A DNA stretch of 31,600 bases from Caryophanales bacterium UBA3668 (lineage in GTDB: Bacteria > Bacillota_I > Bacilli_A > RFN20 > CAG-826). The position numbers were made by a program, and so were the translations under genes. Location: the NCBI GenBank assembly GCA_002373085.1, contig DFJP01000060.1, forward strand, positions 1-31,600, in the 5' to 3' direction. Below, in pieces: positions 6,485-15,780 of this stretch. Within the stretch, counting starts at the first letter, position 1. Each line of letters opens with the position of its first letter. Below the pieces are notes generated by a model. It saw only the letters and a program-made list of their open reading frames with translations. It had not been told where the DNA came from and ran no database searches.

Positions 6485-8846
6485 AGATGTCTTCCTCCAT
6501 TTTTTCTAATTGATCTTTATATAACACGACTTTTTGACGAATACCTTTATTCACTTTAATATGAATGTTATGACCTAAATACTTTCTAGTAAGTTCAAAT
6601 TCATCATCGATTTTTGGATCGATTACTAAACCTTCTAAAGTTGGTCTAATGCCTAATAGATATTGACTAATCGCGACAAATGTCCATGCGGCTGTACCGG
6701 TTAACCAAGAGTTCTTTGCTTCTCCAAAGTTGATTGCTTCTTTACCCGCGACCATTTGAGAGAAAACATATGGTTCGGTTCTATGAATATCTGAAATATT
6801 TTCAATATACGCAGGAGTAATTTCCTTATAGTATTCAAAGGCTCTTTTCCCGTTATTATTCATGCATTCCGCGATAATAACCCAAGGGTTATTGTGACAG
6901 AAGATACCGCCATTCTCTTTATATCCTTTTGGGTAAGAAGATATTTCTCCTAACTCTAAGTGATAAGTAGAGTAGCAAGGAGTTAATAAACAAATACCGT
7001 ATTTTGTGTTTAATTTATCGTAGGTAGTTTGTAACGCTTTAGAGGCTAGTCCGTTTTCTAAACCAAGACCTGCCATAACGCACATCCCTTGTGGCTCGAT
7101 ATAAACTTGACCTTCTTCGTTTTCATAAGAGCCAACTTTATGACCATAGGCGTCATACGCTCTTAAGAAATGGTCGACATCATATCCATATTCATAGACG
7201 GCCTTTTTCATCTTTTCGACTTCTTCTAAATAGAAGGAATAATCTTTACCAATAAGCTTAAGAATTTCGATATATTCTTGTCCGTATTTCACAAACATAC
7301 CCGCGATAAAGATACTTTCTGCTACTCCAGTGTCTTTTCCTTCAAAACATTGGAAAGATTCTCCGGGATTAGAAGAGAAGCAGTTGAGATTTAAACAATC
7401 ATTCCAGTCCGCGTGTCCAATTAAAGGTAATCCATGAGGGCCTTTATGGTTAATCGTATATCTAATCGCATTATCTAAATGTTCTAATAAAGTTCCCTTA
7501 TCGTTAGGGTCAGAGTTATATGGAACTTCGATATTTAAAATATCTTTATCTCCAGTCTCTGCAATATATGCATAGGTAGAAGCGATAATCCAAAGAGGAT
7601 CATCATTAAATCCTCCTCCGATTTCACTATTCCCTTTTTTGTCTAATGGTTGATATTGATGCCAGGTAGAGCCATCTCTTTTCATAATTGAGGCAATATC
7701 AATAATTCTCTCTTTAGCGAGTTTAGAAGATAGATGGACAAATCCTAATAAGTCTTGGCAAGAATCTCTAAATCCCATTCCTCTACCAATACCGCTTTCA
7801 TAGTATGAAGCGCTTCTAGAGAGGTAATAAGTCATCATGCATTGATATTGATGCCAAATATTAACTTCATTTTCTAACTCTTTAGAAGAAGATTTGATTT
7901 GGTAAATCGATAAGAGATCTTCCCATTTCTTTTTTAAGGCCTTAAACGCCTCTTCTACCGCGTTATTATCACTAAAACGAGTTATTAAGCGTTCTGCTTT
8001 TTCTTTATTAATCAAACCGTCTTTATCAAATTTATTATCTTGTTCGTTTTCTGCGTAACCTAACAAGAATATTAAAGTTTGAGATTCATGTGGTTTTAAA
8101 GTTAACTTCACTTGATGGAACCCAACTGGTGACCATCCACTTGCAATCTTATTGGATAATTTCTTTTCTTTGACTTCTTTTGGTAAGACATAATCTCCAT
8201 GAAGTCCGACAAAAGAATCTCTATCCGTGTTAAATGAATTAGTCTTATGGTTCACACTATAAAAGGAATAATGATTTCTTCTTTCACGGTATTCTGTTTT
8301 GTAATAGATAACACTTGGATTAACTTCCACTTCTCCAGTAGAGAAATTTCTTTGGAAGTTAGTCATATCATCTAAAGCGTTAAAGGAACAGAATTCCATT
8401 CCTCCATAAATGAGTAACTCTTTAGTGGTATCACTATCATTTGTGATCACTAATCTATTAATCTCAACATTCGCATCATTAGGAATGAAACATAATAAGT
8501 CACTTCTTATATGGTTTTTAGAAGAAACAAACCTTGTGTAATTAAGTCCAACATGACATTCATATGAATCTAATTCAACTTTAGATGGGAAGAATGTTGG
8601 AGAGAAGATTTCTTTTCCATCATCGATGTAATACATCCTTCCGTTATTATCTCTACTAGGGGTGTTATAGGTGAATCTTGTGATTCTTCTAAGCTTTGCG
8701 TCCTTATAGTAGGAATAGCCTCCTCCTAAATTAGAGATGAGAGAAAACATCTCCCCGTTAGTGAGATAGTTAATCCATGGTAGAGGAGTGTTATAAGTCT
8801 CTATCACATATTCTTTATTTTCTAAATCAAAGTGTCCGTATTTCAT
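6471..8846 (-). CDS. cbp: Cellobiose phosphorylase (GH94)
   Basis: Cytoplasmic enzyme that splits cellobiose with phosphate into glucose-1-phosphate and glucose. At 791 aa it is close to the ~810 of the clostridial enzymes and shares long stretches with them: TPLPWINYL near the N-terminus, DARLRRITR-like KDAKLRRITRF (~48-58), MTNFQRNFSTGEVE (~161-174), SGIGRGMGFRDS (~351-362), the catalytic motif HADWNDCLNLN (Asp at 480/483) and GEAKNSWLTGTAAW near the end. The start follows the stop of the upstream lipoprotein gene by two bases with no clear ribosome binding site, so it probably depends on coupled translation. Laminaribiose phosphorylase is a related GH94 activity; cellobiose is the best call on overall similarity. 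Confidence 0.93.
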   Translation of the reverse strand: MKYGHFDLENKEYVIETYNTPLPWINYLTNGEMFSLISNLGGGYSYYKDAKLRRITRFTYNTPSRDNNGRMYYIDDGKEIFSPTFFPSKVELDSYECHVGLNYTRFVSSKNHIRSDLLCFIPNDANVEINRLVITNDSDTTKELLIYGGMEFCSFNALDDMTNFQRNFSTGEVEVNPSVIYYKTEYRERRNHYSFYSVNHKTNSFNTDRDSFVGLHGDYVLPKEVKEKKLSNKIASGWSPVGFHQVKLTLKPHESQTLIFLLGYAENEQDNKFDKDGLINKEKAERLITRFSDNNAVEEAFKALKKKWEDLLSIYQIKSSSKELENEVNIWHQYQCMMTYYLSRSASYYESGIGRGMGFRDSCQDLLGFVHLSSKLAKERIIDIASIMKRDGSTWHQYQPLDKKGNSEIGGGFNDDPLWIIASTYAYIAETGDKDILNIEVPYNSDPNDKGTLLEHLDNAIRYTINHKGPHGLPLIGHADWNDCLNLNCFSSNPGESFQCFEGKDTGVAESIFIAGMFVKYGQEYIEILKLIGKDYSFYLEEVEKMKKAVYEYGYDVDHFLRAYDAYGHKVGSYENEEGQVYIEPQGMCVMAGLGLENGLASKALQTTYDKLNTKYGICLLTPCYSTYHLELGEISSYPKGYKENGGIFCHNNPWVIIAECMNNNGKRAFEYYKEITPAYIENISDIHRTEPYVFSQMVAGKEAINFGEAKNSWLTGTAAWTFVAISQYLLGIRPTLEGLVIDPKIDDEFELTRKYLGHNIHIKVNKGIRQKVVLYKDQLEKMEEDIYVEL

Positions 8847-8848
8847 AG

Positions 8849-10477
8849 CTATTCAATAACCACACTTACAATATCAATATTTCCGCTTCTTAAAGTGGAG
8901 TCACCATAGTTGTTATCCACTAAGAATTGGATAAGAGTAATCTTATCTTCGCTTGTAATAAGTGGATTATCAGTGTCGACGCTAACGGAGACAATAACAC
9001 TAGCTCCAGCAGCGATATCAACATCTTCTCCATCCGCGAAATAATCGCCTGACTTACCTTGGTTTTTCCAAAGTGGATAGAAGTTATTGTTAAGCGCATC
9101 GCTTCTACTATCGTTTGGATTACCCGCATGGATGCCGACTCTAACAGTGTTTTCTCCATTATTTCTAATGGTGATTTTAATAACACTATCATGAGTTGCG
9201 TCTAATACTTGACGGTTAACTCTTGGCCAATAAGCACTACCACTGACTCCGTTATAAACGATGTTCTTTTCAACACCTTCTTTGTCTTTTAATTCGATAC
9301 TTCCAACTGCAGGATCTCCAGTTTTGGAATATAAATCGATATCAAAATCACCATGATATAACTCAAGACCAGTAATAAGCATGTGACCATTTTTATTAAA
9401 TCTATATTTCGCAGTGTCACTTGGATGAGATTCAATCATCACTGTTAAGCGATATCCGTTTTCGTGATGTTCACCAATAGTTAATAAAGGTGTTTCTAAA
9501 GACATCTCTAAAGTTGTGACACCTTTACTATCTGGTTGAACTTCATCTTCTTTAGTTAAGTCATATGTATAAATAGGAGCTTCATAATATTCATCATATT
9601 CATATTCCACTCCTTCGGAGACATGTCTAGAGACATCTCCTCTTAACATAAAGTGAATGCAAGTAACGCTTGGGTTATTTCCTTCTACGATATTCTTAAA
9701 GGAGAAACGTAACGCGTTATCATTTCCTTTAATGTCGATTTCTTTTTCAATGAATCCCCAATCAGCAGCCTTAGAGTAACTTACTCCAGTGTTGCCGTTA
9801 TCGTTATATAAAGTGTACAAAGTCCAGCCTTCAGTTCTCCAACCGTTAACTCTAACGGAGGCATCTCCAGTATCAACACCTGGATTTTCTAAGGTTGAAT
9901 TCTCTGGTAATTCTTTAGAAAAATAAACATCTTTAAAGGAGAAGGAACCTCTAATAGAGGAACCACTTAATCCAATCTCTGGATAAATAGAGACTTTAGT
10001 TAAAAGATCCATTCTTGAATGTAAAACACCTTTAACTTTTAAAGAATGGAGCTCATAAGTATCGGTTAAAGAGAACGAAGTATCTCCGCCTAAAGCGTTA
10101 TGTTCTTCATCTTCCTCGTCTCCATAATATAATCTAAAAGAGATACCTCTACCGGCAGTTCCTTTAGCAAGGAAGTTAATATAAGTGAAGTCCGCGAATC
10201 GACCCATCACAGTGGTGTACACTGAACAATATTCATATCCGTATGTTTTAGAATATGTAACATTTGTTTCTTCGGAGGTTTCATCAACTTCAATTGGGCC
10301 AAAGTCACTTGAGTACCAACTAGAAAGATGATATTCATTTTCTCCACCTTCGTAGGTATTAAGGATTTCCTGCTCTCTTCTTTCTTCATATGGGTCATAT
10401 CCTTTTGAAAAATTTGACTTTGCACAGCTAGACAGGATTAAAGTAGACGCAAAAAGTAGTACGAGTGATTTTTTCAT
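8849..10477 (-). CDS. Lipoprotein of unknown function, likely glycan-binding
   Basis: A 542-residue lipoprotein. The chosen ATG (10477) has AGGAGG upstream and starts a typical signal with lipobox LILSSC (Cys18); a longer reading frame from 10543 would put this signal internally and overlap the xylanase, so it is rejected. The mature part is rich in Asp, Glu, Tyr and beta-strand patterns and looks like three consecutive beta-sandwich domains (about 35-190, 200-390 and 395-542). The last has features of carbohydrate-binding modules: an Asn/Gly-rich centre and a closing strand pattern after FLVDNNYGDSTLRSGN. No catalytic motif is seen. It lies between the xylanase and the phosphorylases, two bases from each neighbour or less, so a surface role in capturing the same glycan is likely but unproven. 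Confidence 0.75.
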   Translation of the reverse strand: MKKSLVLLFASTLILSSCAKSNFSKGYDPYEERREQEILNTYEGGENEYHLSSWYSSDFGPIEVDETSEETNVTYSKTYGYEYCSVYTTVMGRFADFTYINFLAKGTAGRGISFRLYYGDEEDEEHNALGGDTSFSLTDTYELHSLKVKGVLHSRMDLLTKVSIYPEIGLSGSSIRGSFSFKDVYFSKELPENSTLENPGVDTGDASVRVNGWRTEGWTLYTLYNDNGNTGVSYSKAADWGFIEKEIDIKGNDNALRFSFKNIVEGNNPSVTCIHFMLRGDVSRHVSEGVEYEYDEYYEAPIYTYDLTKEDEVQPDSKGVTTLEMSLETPLLTIGEHHENGYRLTVMIESHPSDTAKYRFNKNGHMLITGLELYHGDFDIDLYSKTGDPAVGSIELKDKEGVEKNIVYNGVSGSAYWPRVNRQVLDATHDSVIKITIRNNGENTVRVGIHAGNPNDSRSDALNNNFYPLWKNQGKSGDYFADGEDVDIAAGASVIVSVSVDTDNPLITSEDKITLIQFLVDNNYGDSTLRSGNIDIVSVVIE

Positions 10478-10478
10478 C

Positions 10479-11591
10479 TTACTTTTCCTCCTGATAATCT
10501 GTGATGAGATAGAAAGCAGGTTTCTTCTCTTCAAATACATCAAAGATGTATGGATAGTTTGTTAAGTATCCATAATCTGGATTGTCATTCATATAAGTGT
10601 TGTTATCACTTACTCCCCAGAAAGTGACATTACTAATCTTGTCACTATGACGTCTAAAGATTTCAAACGCACGATCATAGATTGTCGCTTGAATATCGAT
10701 AACTTCTTTAGGGACATCTTCATAAGATGCATAGTTTGTTAAATTTGATTTAGTTCTATCGTAGATATCCACATCAAATTCAGTGATTTGAACATCTAAT
10801 CCTAAGTTAGAGTAAGCGATAATAGATTCTTCTAATTGAGCTGGATCAAAACTACCTAAATGGTAATGGCACTGCATCCCTATTCCATCAATAGGAACAT
10901 TCTCTTCAAGTAGCCAGTTTAGCATCGCGATTGTCTTACTTCTTTTTGCAGGTTTAGTGTTGTCATAATCGTTATAATAAAGTTTTACTTTATCTCTTAA
11001 ACCTAATTCTTTTAATGTTCTATCAGCCTCGATATATGCTTCTTTAATGAAGTCACGACCACAGATGCTGTACCAATTAGATTGACGATAGATGTTACTT
11101 CCATCTTCCGCAAGCGGGGAAGTGCCATCATCTACGACTTCGTTACAAACATCCCAACAATAGACATCATCTTTAAAGTGAGTGACTACTTTGTTAACGT
11201 GATCTTTTTCAATAGAGATAACTGTTTCTTTATCATTAGAAGCAAAAACATCACTAGAGATGCTCTTTTCGTTATGCCACACTAAAGCGTGACCTCTAAT
11301 CTTTAAGTTGTGTGCTTTAGCAAAATCAACATATCGATCAGCTTCTTGATAGTTATAAGTAGAAACGTTTGGGTGAACAGAAATCCACTTCATCGCATTT
11401 TCACAAGTCATTGAATTGAAGTGAGATGTTAGTTTGCTATCAAAAGAGAATTCGTTATAAGTTCCCCCAATTGTGAAATAGTCCTTATAGACATCCTTTA
11501 GTAACATATCACTTCTTCTAGAGACTCCACTAGAACAAGAACCTAAAGTCACCAAAGGGAGAAAAAGTAATGATAAAAAATTTCTTTTCAT
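10479..11591 (-). CDS. GH10 endo-beta-1,4-xylanase, lipoprotein
   Basis: Retaining endo-glycosidase of family GH10. The signal peptide ends in a lipobox (TLGSC, Cys19), which anchors the enzyme outside the membrane. Active-site signatures are complete: NEF near residue 46, the substrate motif HALVWH (101-106), acid/base Glu151 in WDVCNE, and nucleophile Glu271 in QITEFDVDI, with a late FWGVSDNN. At 370 aa it is a single catalytic domain without binding modules. GGAGG precedes the ATG, which overlaps the permease stop by one base. GH10 enzymes mostly cut xylan, but the cellobiose and cellodextrin phosphorylases next to it fit glucan oligomers, so mixed-linkage or cellulosic activity, or a mixed substrate, should be considered. 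Confidence 0.93.
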   Translation of the reverse strand: MKRNFLSLLFLPLVTLGSCSSGVSRRSDMLLKDVYKDYFTIGGTYNEFSFDSKLTSHFNSMTCENAMKWISVHPNVSTYNYQEADRYVDFAKAHNLKIRGHALVWHNEKSISSDVFASNDKETVISIEKDHVNKVVTHFKDDVYCWDVCNEVVDDGTSPLAEDGSNIYRQSNWYSICGRDFIKEAYIEADRTLKELGLRDKVKLYYNDYDNTKPAKRSKTIAMLNWLLEENVPIDGIGMQCHYHLGSFDPAQLEESIIAYSNLGLDVQITEFDVDIYDRTKSNLTNYASYEDVPKEVIDIQATIYDRAFEIFRRHSDKISNVTFWGVSDNNTYMNDNPDYGYLTNYPYIFDVFEEKKPAFYLITDYQEEK

Positions 11592-12466
11592 TATTTTAAT
11601 CCTCCAGCGGAAGTACCTTTCATGATGGTCTTACTCATGAAGAAATAGATAACAAGCATTGGAAGCATTGTTAATAAAATACCTGCGTAGTAAGCACCAT
11701 AATTCGGTATATTAGCGGTTGTTAAATAATAGATAATTTGAGGTAAGGTATATCTTTCTGAATCAGTTAAGAAAGTCATTGGACCCATGAAGTTATTCCA
11801 GCTAGAAATAATTCCAAATAAGGCCATCGTGGCAATACCAGCCTTGATATATGGAAGACAAATCGTATTAAAGATAACAAATTCGTTCGCTCCATCCATT
11901 CTTGCCGCATCAACATATTCTTTAGAGAAGTTACTCTTAAGATATTGTCTTAAGAAATAAACTGTAGACGCACTTGCGATTGCAGGAACAATAAATGGAA
12001 TATAAGTATTATCAAAACCTAATTCCATAACGATTCTAAAGAATCCAACTGCCCCTAATTGACCAGGGATGATGATTAAAAAGAGAATAAATTTTTCGAA
12101 AAATTTCTTTCCTTTGAAATCATAAACGTGACAAGCATAAGCAGTTAAAGCAGAGAAATAGACACATAAAGAAGTAGAAGCAATAGAAATAATGCAAGAG
12201 TTAAAGAACGCTCTTACGACTGAATAATCATAATCTTCTAATGTTTTAAATAAGGCTCTAAAGTTATCAAAGAATGATGAACCAGGTTGGAAAGAGAAAC
12301 CAGAAAGAATTTGAGATGTATCTCTAGTGGTAGTAATAAGTAAAGCAATGAATGGGAAAATACAAATAACCGCAGTAAAGATACACAAGATATATAAGCA
12401 GACTTTACCTGCAAATCTTGCTTTGCGGTTTTGTTCTTGAGGAGATAAATATCTACTAGACGCCAT
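11591..12466 (-). CDS. CUT1 sugar ABC transporter permease (MalG/AraQ type)
   Basis: Second membrane subunit of the oligosaccharide importer. It has about six transmembrane segments, from ~22-45 to the C-terminal FFMSKTIMKG. The EAA loop YVDAARMDGANEF (~184-196), which docks on the ATPase, is followed by the characteristic SWNNFMGP. A length of 291 aa is usual. GGAGG lies 13 bases upstream of the ATG, inside the end of the preceding permease gene, and the two genes overlap by 11 bases. With its partner and the binding protein it should import cello- or xylo-oligosaccharides. Confidence 0.92.
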   Translation of the reverse strand: MASSRYLSPQEQNRKARFAGKVCLYILCIFTAVICIFPFIALLITTTRDTSQILSGFSFQPGSSFFDNFRALFKTLEDYDYSVVRAFFNSCIISIASTSLCVYFSALTAYACHVYDFKGKKFFEKFILFLIIIPGQLGAVGFFRIVMELGFDNTYIPFIVPAIASASTVYFLRQYLKSNFSKEYVDAARMDGANEFVIFNTICLPYIKAGIATMALFGIISSWNNFMGPMTFLTDSERYTLPQIIYYLTTANIPNYGAYYAGILLTMLPMLVIYFFMSKTIMKGTSAGGLK

Positions 12467-13454
12467 AACGTTTTATCTTCCTCCATGTTTTCTTATCGTG
12501 ATTCTTTTCTTTAAAGAAAAGGAAATACATCAATATTGATAATGATAATGAAAGAACAAATAGAATAACAGAGGCTGCACTAGCAACTCCATAGTCCATG
12601 TTGTCTTTCATAAATTCGTAAATATAAATAGTGATAGTCTTCGTGCCATTTAATCCTTGGAAGGCTCCGCTTTGGAAATCATTTCCTTGAATCATGTATG
12701 GGATATCAAACATTTGAAGCCCACCGATTAAGGAAGTAATTAATGAATAAAGCATGATTGGCTTTAAGATTGGAAGGGTAATACTAAAGAAGACTCTAAA
12801 AGGAGAAGCGCCATCTAAATCAGCAGCCTCATAAATTTCATCAGAGATACCTTTGATACCAGCGATATAGACAATCATGGAGTTACCAAACCACATCCAG
12901 AATTGGATAAAGGCAATGATAATTCTAGTGGACCATGGGTTTTCTAATAAATGGAATTTAGGATCCATACCCATAAACACTAATAATTCATAAATTGGAC
13001 CACCATGATATGCGCCTTCTCTTAATCCGGTATAACCAAACAAGAAGATGAATAAAGCAGCAACACTAGTTGCAGTTAAGATATTTGGTAAGAAATAAAC
13101 GAATTGGAAGAAACCCTTTCCTTTCATCCTAATTCTCTTGCTTGTAAATAAAGCGGCAAAGAATAAAGCGCTTATAAGTTGAGGGATGAAGTTCATCGCA
13201 AAGATGATAAAGGTATTGATAAATGAATGCCAGAAAGCTTTCTCTTTAAAAATAAGTTGATAGTTAGAGAAAACTGTAAAGTCTTCAATCATCGTTGTCG
13301 CATTATCGTTAGTAAAACTAAGCGCGATAGATGAAATCATTGGATAAAGAGAAAAGATTAAAAAGGTAACGATAAAAGGAGCAATAAATAAATACGCCCA
13401 TTTATTGAGTCTTTGATTTGGATTTCTGTATCTTTTAATTGTTCCTTTTGCCAT
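12456..13454 (-). CDS. CUT1 sugar ABC transporter permease (MalF/UgpA type)
   Basis: First membrane subunit of the importer. About six membrane helices are visible, the first at ~20-42. The EAA loop EIYEAADLDGASPFR (206-220) continues into ITLPILKP as in MalF/UgpA proteins. A length of 332 aa is usual. It follows the binding-protein gene by three bases with no strong ribosome binding site, so translation is probably coupled. Confidence 0.92.
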   Translation of the reverse strand: MAKGTIKRYRNPNQRLNKWAYLFIAPFIVTFLIFSLYPMISSIALSFTNDNATTMIEDFTVFSNYQLIFKEKAFWHSFINTFIIFAMNFIPQLISALFFAALFTSKRIRMKGKGFFQFVYFLPNILTATSVAALFIFLFGYTGLREGAYHGGPIYELLVFMGMDPKFHLLENPWSTRIIIAFIQFWMWFGNSMIVYIAGIKGISDEIYEAADLDGASPFRVFFSITLPILKPIMLYSLITSLIGGLQMFDIPYMIQGNDFQSGAFQGLNGTKTITIYIYEFMKDNMDYGVASAASVILFVLSLSLSILMYFLFFKEKNHDKKTWRKIKRYGV

Positions 13455-13457
13455 AAA

Positions 13458-14741
13458 TTAGTTTTCGTTATAGATGATTGATGGATATTTAGAACGAACA
13501 CCAGTAACAAAGTTCGCCTTTTGATTGAGTCTAGCTTCTTCGACTGGATTTTCATCACGCGCAAAATCCGCAACTGCGTTAGTGAATTCAGCGTCGATAT
13601 TTGCATCGTAAGGAGAAATTAATTCACCGTTGATGTTTTGAGCAATCTCATAGAGTTTAGCTAAGTGGTTTTGTCCACCTAAGAAACTACAAGAATAACT
13701 TGCACTTAATTCTTGCATGACACTCTTAGAGTTCATAAAGTCACCAGTGGTTTGACCTCTTTGTTTTAAGAAAGTCTTATCAGTGGTAATGAATTTAATA
13801 AAGTCTTTTGCTTCTTTTAAATGTGAGCATCCTTTAGGAACAGCAAGCCAAGTACCACCTTTAAAGTAGTCCACTGGTGCTTTACACATTTTCCAGTCAC
13901 CAAAAGTTGACTTTGCGTTTGGCATTAAGTCAAAGTTTAAACCCCAAGAAGAACAGAAATAGCCAAGCGTATCTTCACTATCAATGTCGTTGAACCAACC
14001 TGGTCCACGATCTTGAGATTCGTGTGTATAGCCTTTAAGTTGTAATTCTCTAACAACATCAAAACAGTTGTCTTTAGTTCCACCACCAAACATCACTTCT
14101 TCAGTTTGGAGAGTGTTATTTACAACCCAAGCGTTTTCTCTAGCGCTTAAGAAGACCTTAACTGGGTCAACGATAGAAGAACAAATTGCGATTGTGGAAT
14201 TTCCCACTTTTGTGTTGTGGCAAGTTTCTGCTAAATCAAGATAGCCTTCCCAAGTAGAAATTTTTGCTTCCATTTGTTCTAATGAAGTAATGCCAACCTT
14301 TTTAGCGACACTTTCTTTATAAAAGAATCCACCTGGAGTAGCTTGCCAAGATAAACCAAGGAGTTTACCGTCTGTAGAAGTCGCGACAGATTTTGTGTAT
14401 GAATACATATCTTCAGTGCCTTCGATATCATCTAAGGACTCTAAGATTGATTCAGATGCAGATTTACTTGTGAAGTTTGCAATAACTGCTGCTTCTAAAG
14501 CAACGATATCAGGAATCTTCTTTCCGCTTCTAATCGCATTGTTTAAATCTTGTTGGACTTGGGAAACACTACTTTTAACAACAACGTTCGCGTTGCCGCC
14601 ATAATAGTTTTTCACGATTTCTTTTAATTCGTTGGAGAATGTCCAAACAGTAATTAAATCTTTGTTTTTATTACATCCAAGTAATGATGAAAGAGATAAT
14701 AATCCTAATGCTTCTAAGGCAATAAGTTTTTTAAATTTCAT
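13458..14741 (-). CDS. Sugar-binding lipoprotein of the ABC importer
   Basis: Extracellular substrate-binding component of the CUT1 importer. The signal peptide ends in lipobox SLLGC (Cys23). The mature chain starts with ITVWTFSNELKE, the usual first strand of SBP family 1 proteins, and contains the late pattern EAKDFIKFITTDKTF typical of these proteins; 427 aa is normal. A GGGGG run precedes the ATG, and the regulator stop lies 12 bases upstream. The genes around it point to an oligosaccharide such as cellodextrin or xylo-oligosaccharide; the sequence alone does not fix the ligand. Confidence 0.9.
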   Translation of the reverse strand: MKFKKLIALEALGLLSLSSLLGCNKNKDLITVWTFSNELKEIVKNYYGGNANVVVKSSVSQVQQDLNNAIRSGKKIPDIVALEAAVIANFTSKSASESILESLDDIEGTEDMYSYTKSVATSTDGKLLGLSWQATPGGFFYKESVAKKVGITSLEQMEAKISTWEGYLDLAETCHNTKVGNSTIAICSSIVDPVKVFLSARENAWVVNNTLQTEEVMFGGGTKDNCFDVVRELQLKGYTHESQDRGPGWFNDIDSEDTLGYFCSSWGLNFDLMPNAKSTFGDWKMCKAPVDYFKGGTWLAVPKGCSHLKEAKDFIKFITTDKTFLKQRGQTTGDFMNSKSVMQELSASYSCSFLGGQNHLAKLYEIAQNINGELISPYDANIDAEFTNAVADFARDENPVEEARLNQKANFVTGVRSKYPSIIYNEN

Positions 14742-14753
14742 GTAAGAAACCCC

Positions 14754-15770
14754 CTATTCTATGAATTTAACCGATTCACCTTTAAATAAAGTGGTCGGAA
14801 TAGTTATATGTTTTTCTTCAATCTCTTCTCTATTAATTAAAGAGAGTAATAATTCTGCTGCTTTACTTCCTAAAGAGTCAGAATCTTGTTTGATAGTGAC
14901 AATTGATGGTCTCATCACAGTGGCAATTTCAACTCCATCGAATCCAGTCACAGAGATATCTCCAGGAACGTGATATCCTAAACTTCTAAGATATGGAATG
15001 GCTGCGATTGCGGTGTAGTCATCTGGATACATAATGACAGTTGGATTAATTCCACTTTTTAATGCATTATCAGTCGCGATTTTTGCGGATTCTTCTCCAT
15101 AATATGGACCATAGACAAGCATTCTCTTATCAAATGGAATGTTGTTTCTTTTTAATCCGAGTAAGAATCCTTCTTTTCTTTGTTCAGACACTCCTGCTTC
15201 TTCTGGATAGACATAGCAAATTCTCTTATGTCCTTTTGAAGAAAGGTAATCCACTAAAGTGGCAACGCTTTCAACGTTATTGGAGCTGACCATGTATTTT
15301 GATCTAGCGATATCAAAGGTCACGGTTGGAACTTTGCTATTTGAAATGAAATCAGAGAATTTATCTGAATAGTTATTATCAGAAAGGACTAAGACTCCAT
15401 CAATGCCACGAGAGAAAAGTAATTCATCATATCCATACTTTTCTTTATCATCCATGTTTCTTATGAAACATAAATCAAATCCTTTTTTCTCAACCTCTTT
15501 TCTAAAAGAGTTCATGATACGAGAGAAGAGTTCGTGGGAAATAGATCTATCTTCATTAATGTGGAGGTAAACTCCAATTAATTTAGAAGACTTACTACTG
15601 CTCGCTAAAGACATTGCGGAATGACTTCTTACATATCCTAATTCTTGAGCAGCTTCTAAAATCTCTTTTGCTTTTGAAGGAGAAATATTTCCTGAGTTGT
15701 TTAAAACTTTACTCACCGTTGTAGTTGAGCAGTTGCATCTTTTTGCGATGTCGTAAATTGTACACGCCAT
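14754..15770 (-). CDS. LacI-family transcriptional regulator of the glycan locus
   Basis: A 338-residue repressor. The ATG at 15770 begins MACTIYDIAKRCN, so the helix-turn-helix (TIYDIAKRCNCSTTTVSKVLN) stands at the N-terminus as in all LacI proteins, and AAGGATGG precedes it. A longer frame from 15821 would overlap the esterase gene and add residues with no counterpart. The hinge helix includes SAMSLASSSKS, and the ligand domain ends in GFDGVEIATVMRPSIVTIKQ. It lies inside the operon, 10 bases after the esterase. The two GGTAAGCGCTTACC palindromes in the window are natural targets, giving autoregulation together with control of 2157-3731; the inducer is probably an imported oligosaccharide. 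Confidence 0.93.
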   Translation of the reverse strand: MACTIYDIAKRCNCSTTTVSKVLNNSGNISPSKAKEILEAAQELGYVRSHSAMSLASSSKSSKLIGVYLHINEDRSISHELFSRIMNSFRKEVEKKGFDLCFIRNMDDKEKYGYDELLFSRGIDGVLVLSDNNYSDKFSDFISNSKVPTVTFDIARSKYMVSSNNVESVATLVDYLSSKGHKRICYVYPEEAGVSEQRKEGFLLGLKRNNIPFDKRMLVYGPYYGEESAKIATDNALKSGINPTVIMYPDDYTAIAAIPYLRSLGYHVPGDISVTGFDGVEIATVMRPSIVTIKQDSDSLGSKAAELLLSLINREEIEEKHITIPTTLFKGESVKFIE

Positions 15771-15780
15771 AAAACCATCC

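Noticed and set aside
10478..10543. Longer start for the lipoprotein at 8849-10477
   Set aside because: The extension would bury the lipoprotein signal and overlap the xylanase 3' end, and AGGAGG clearly marks the ATG at 10477.
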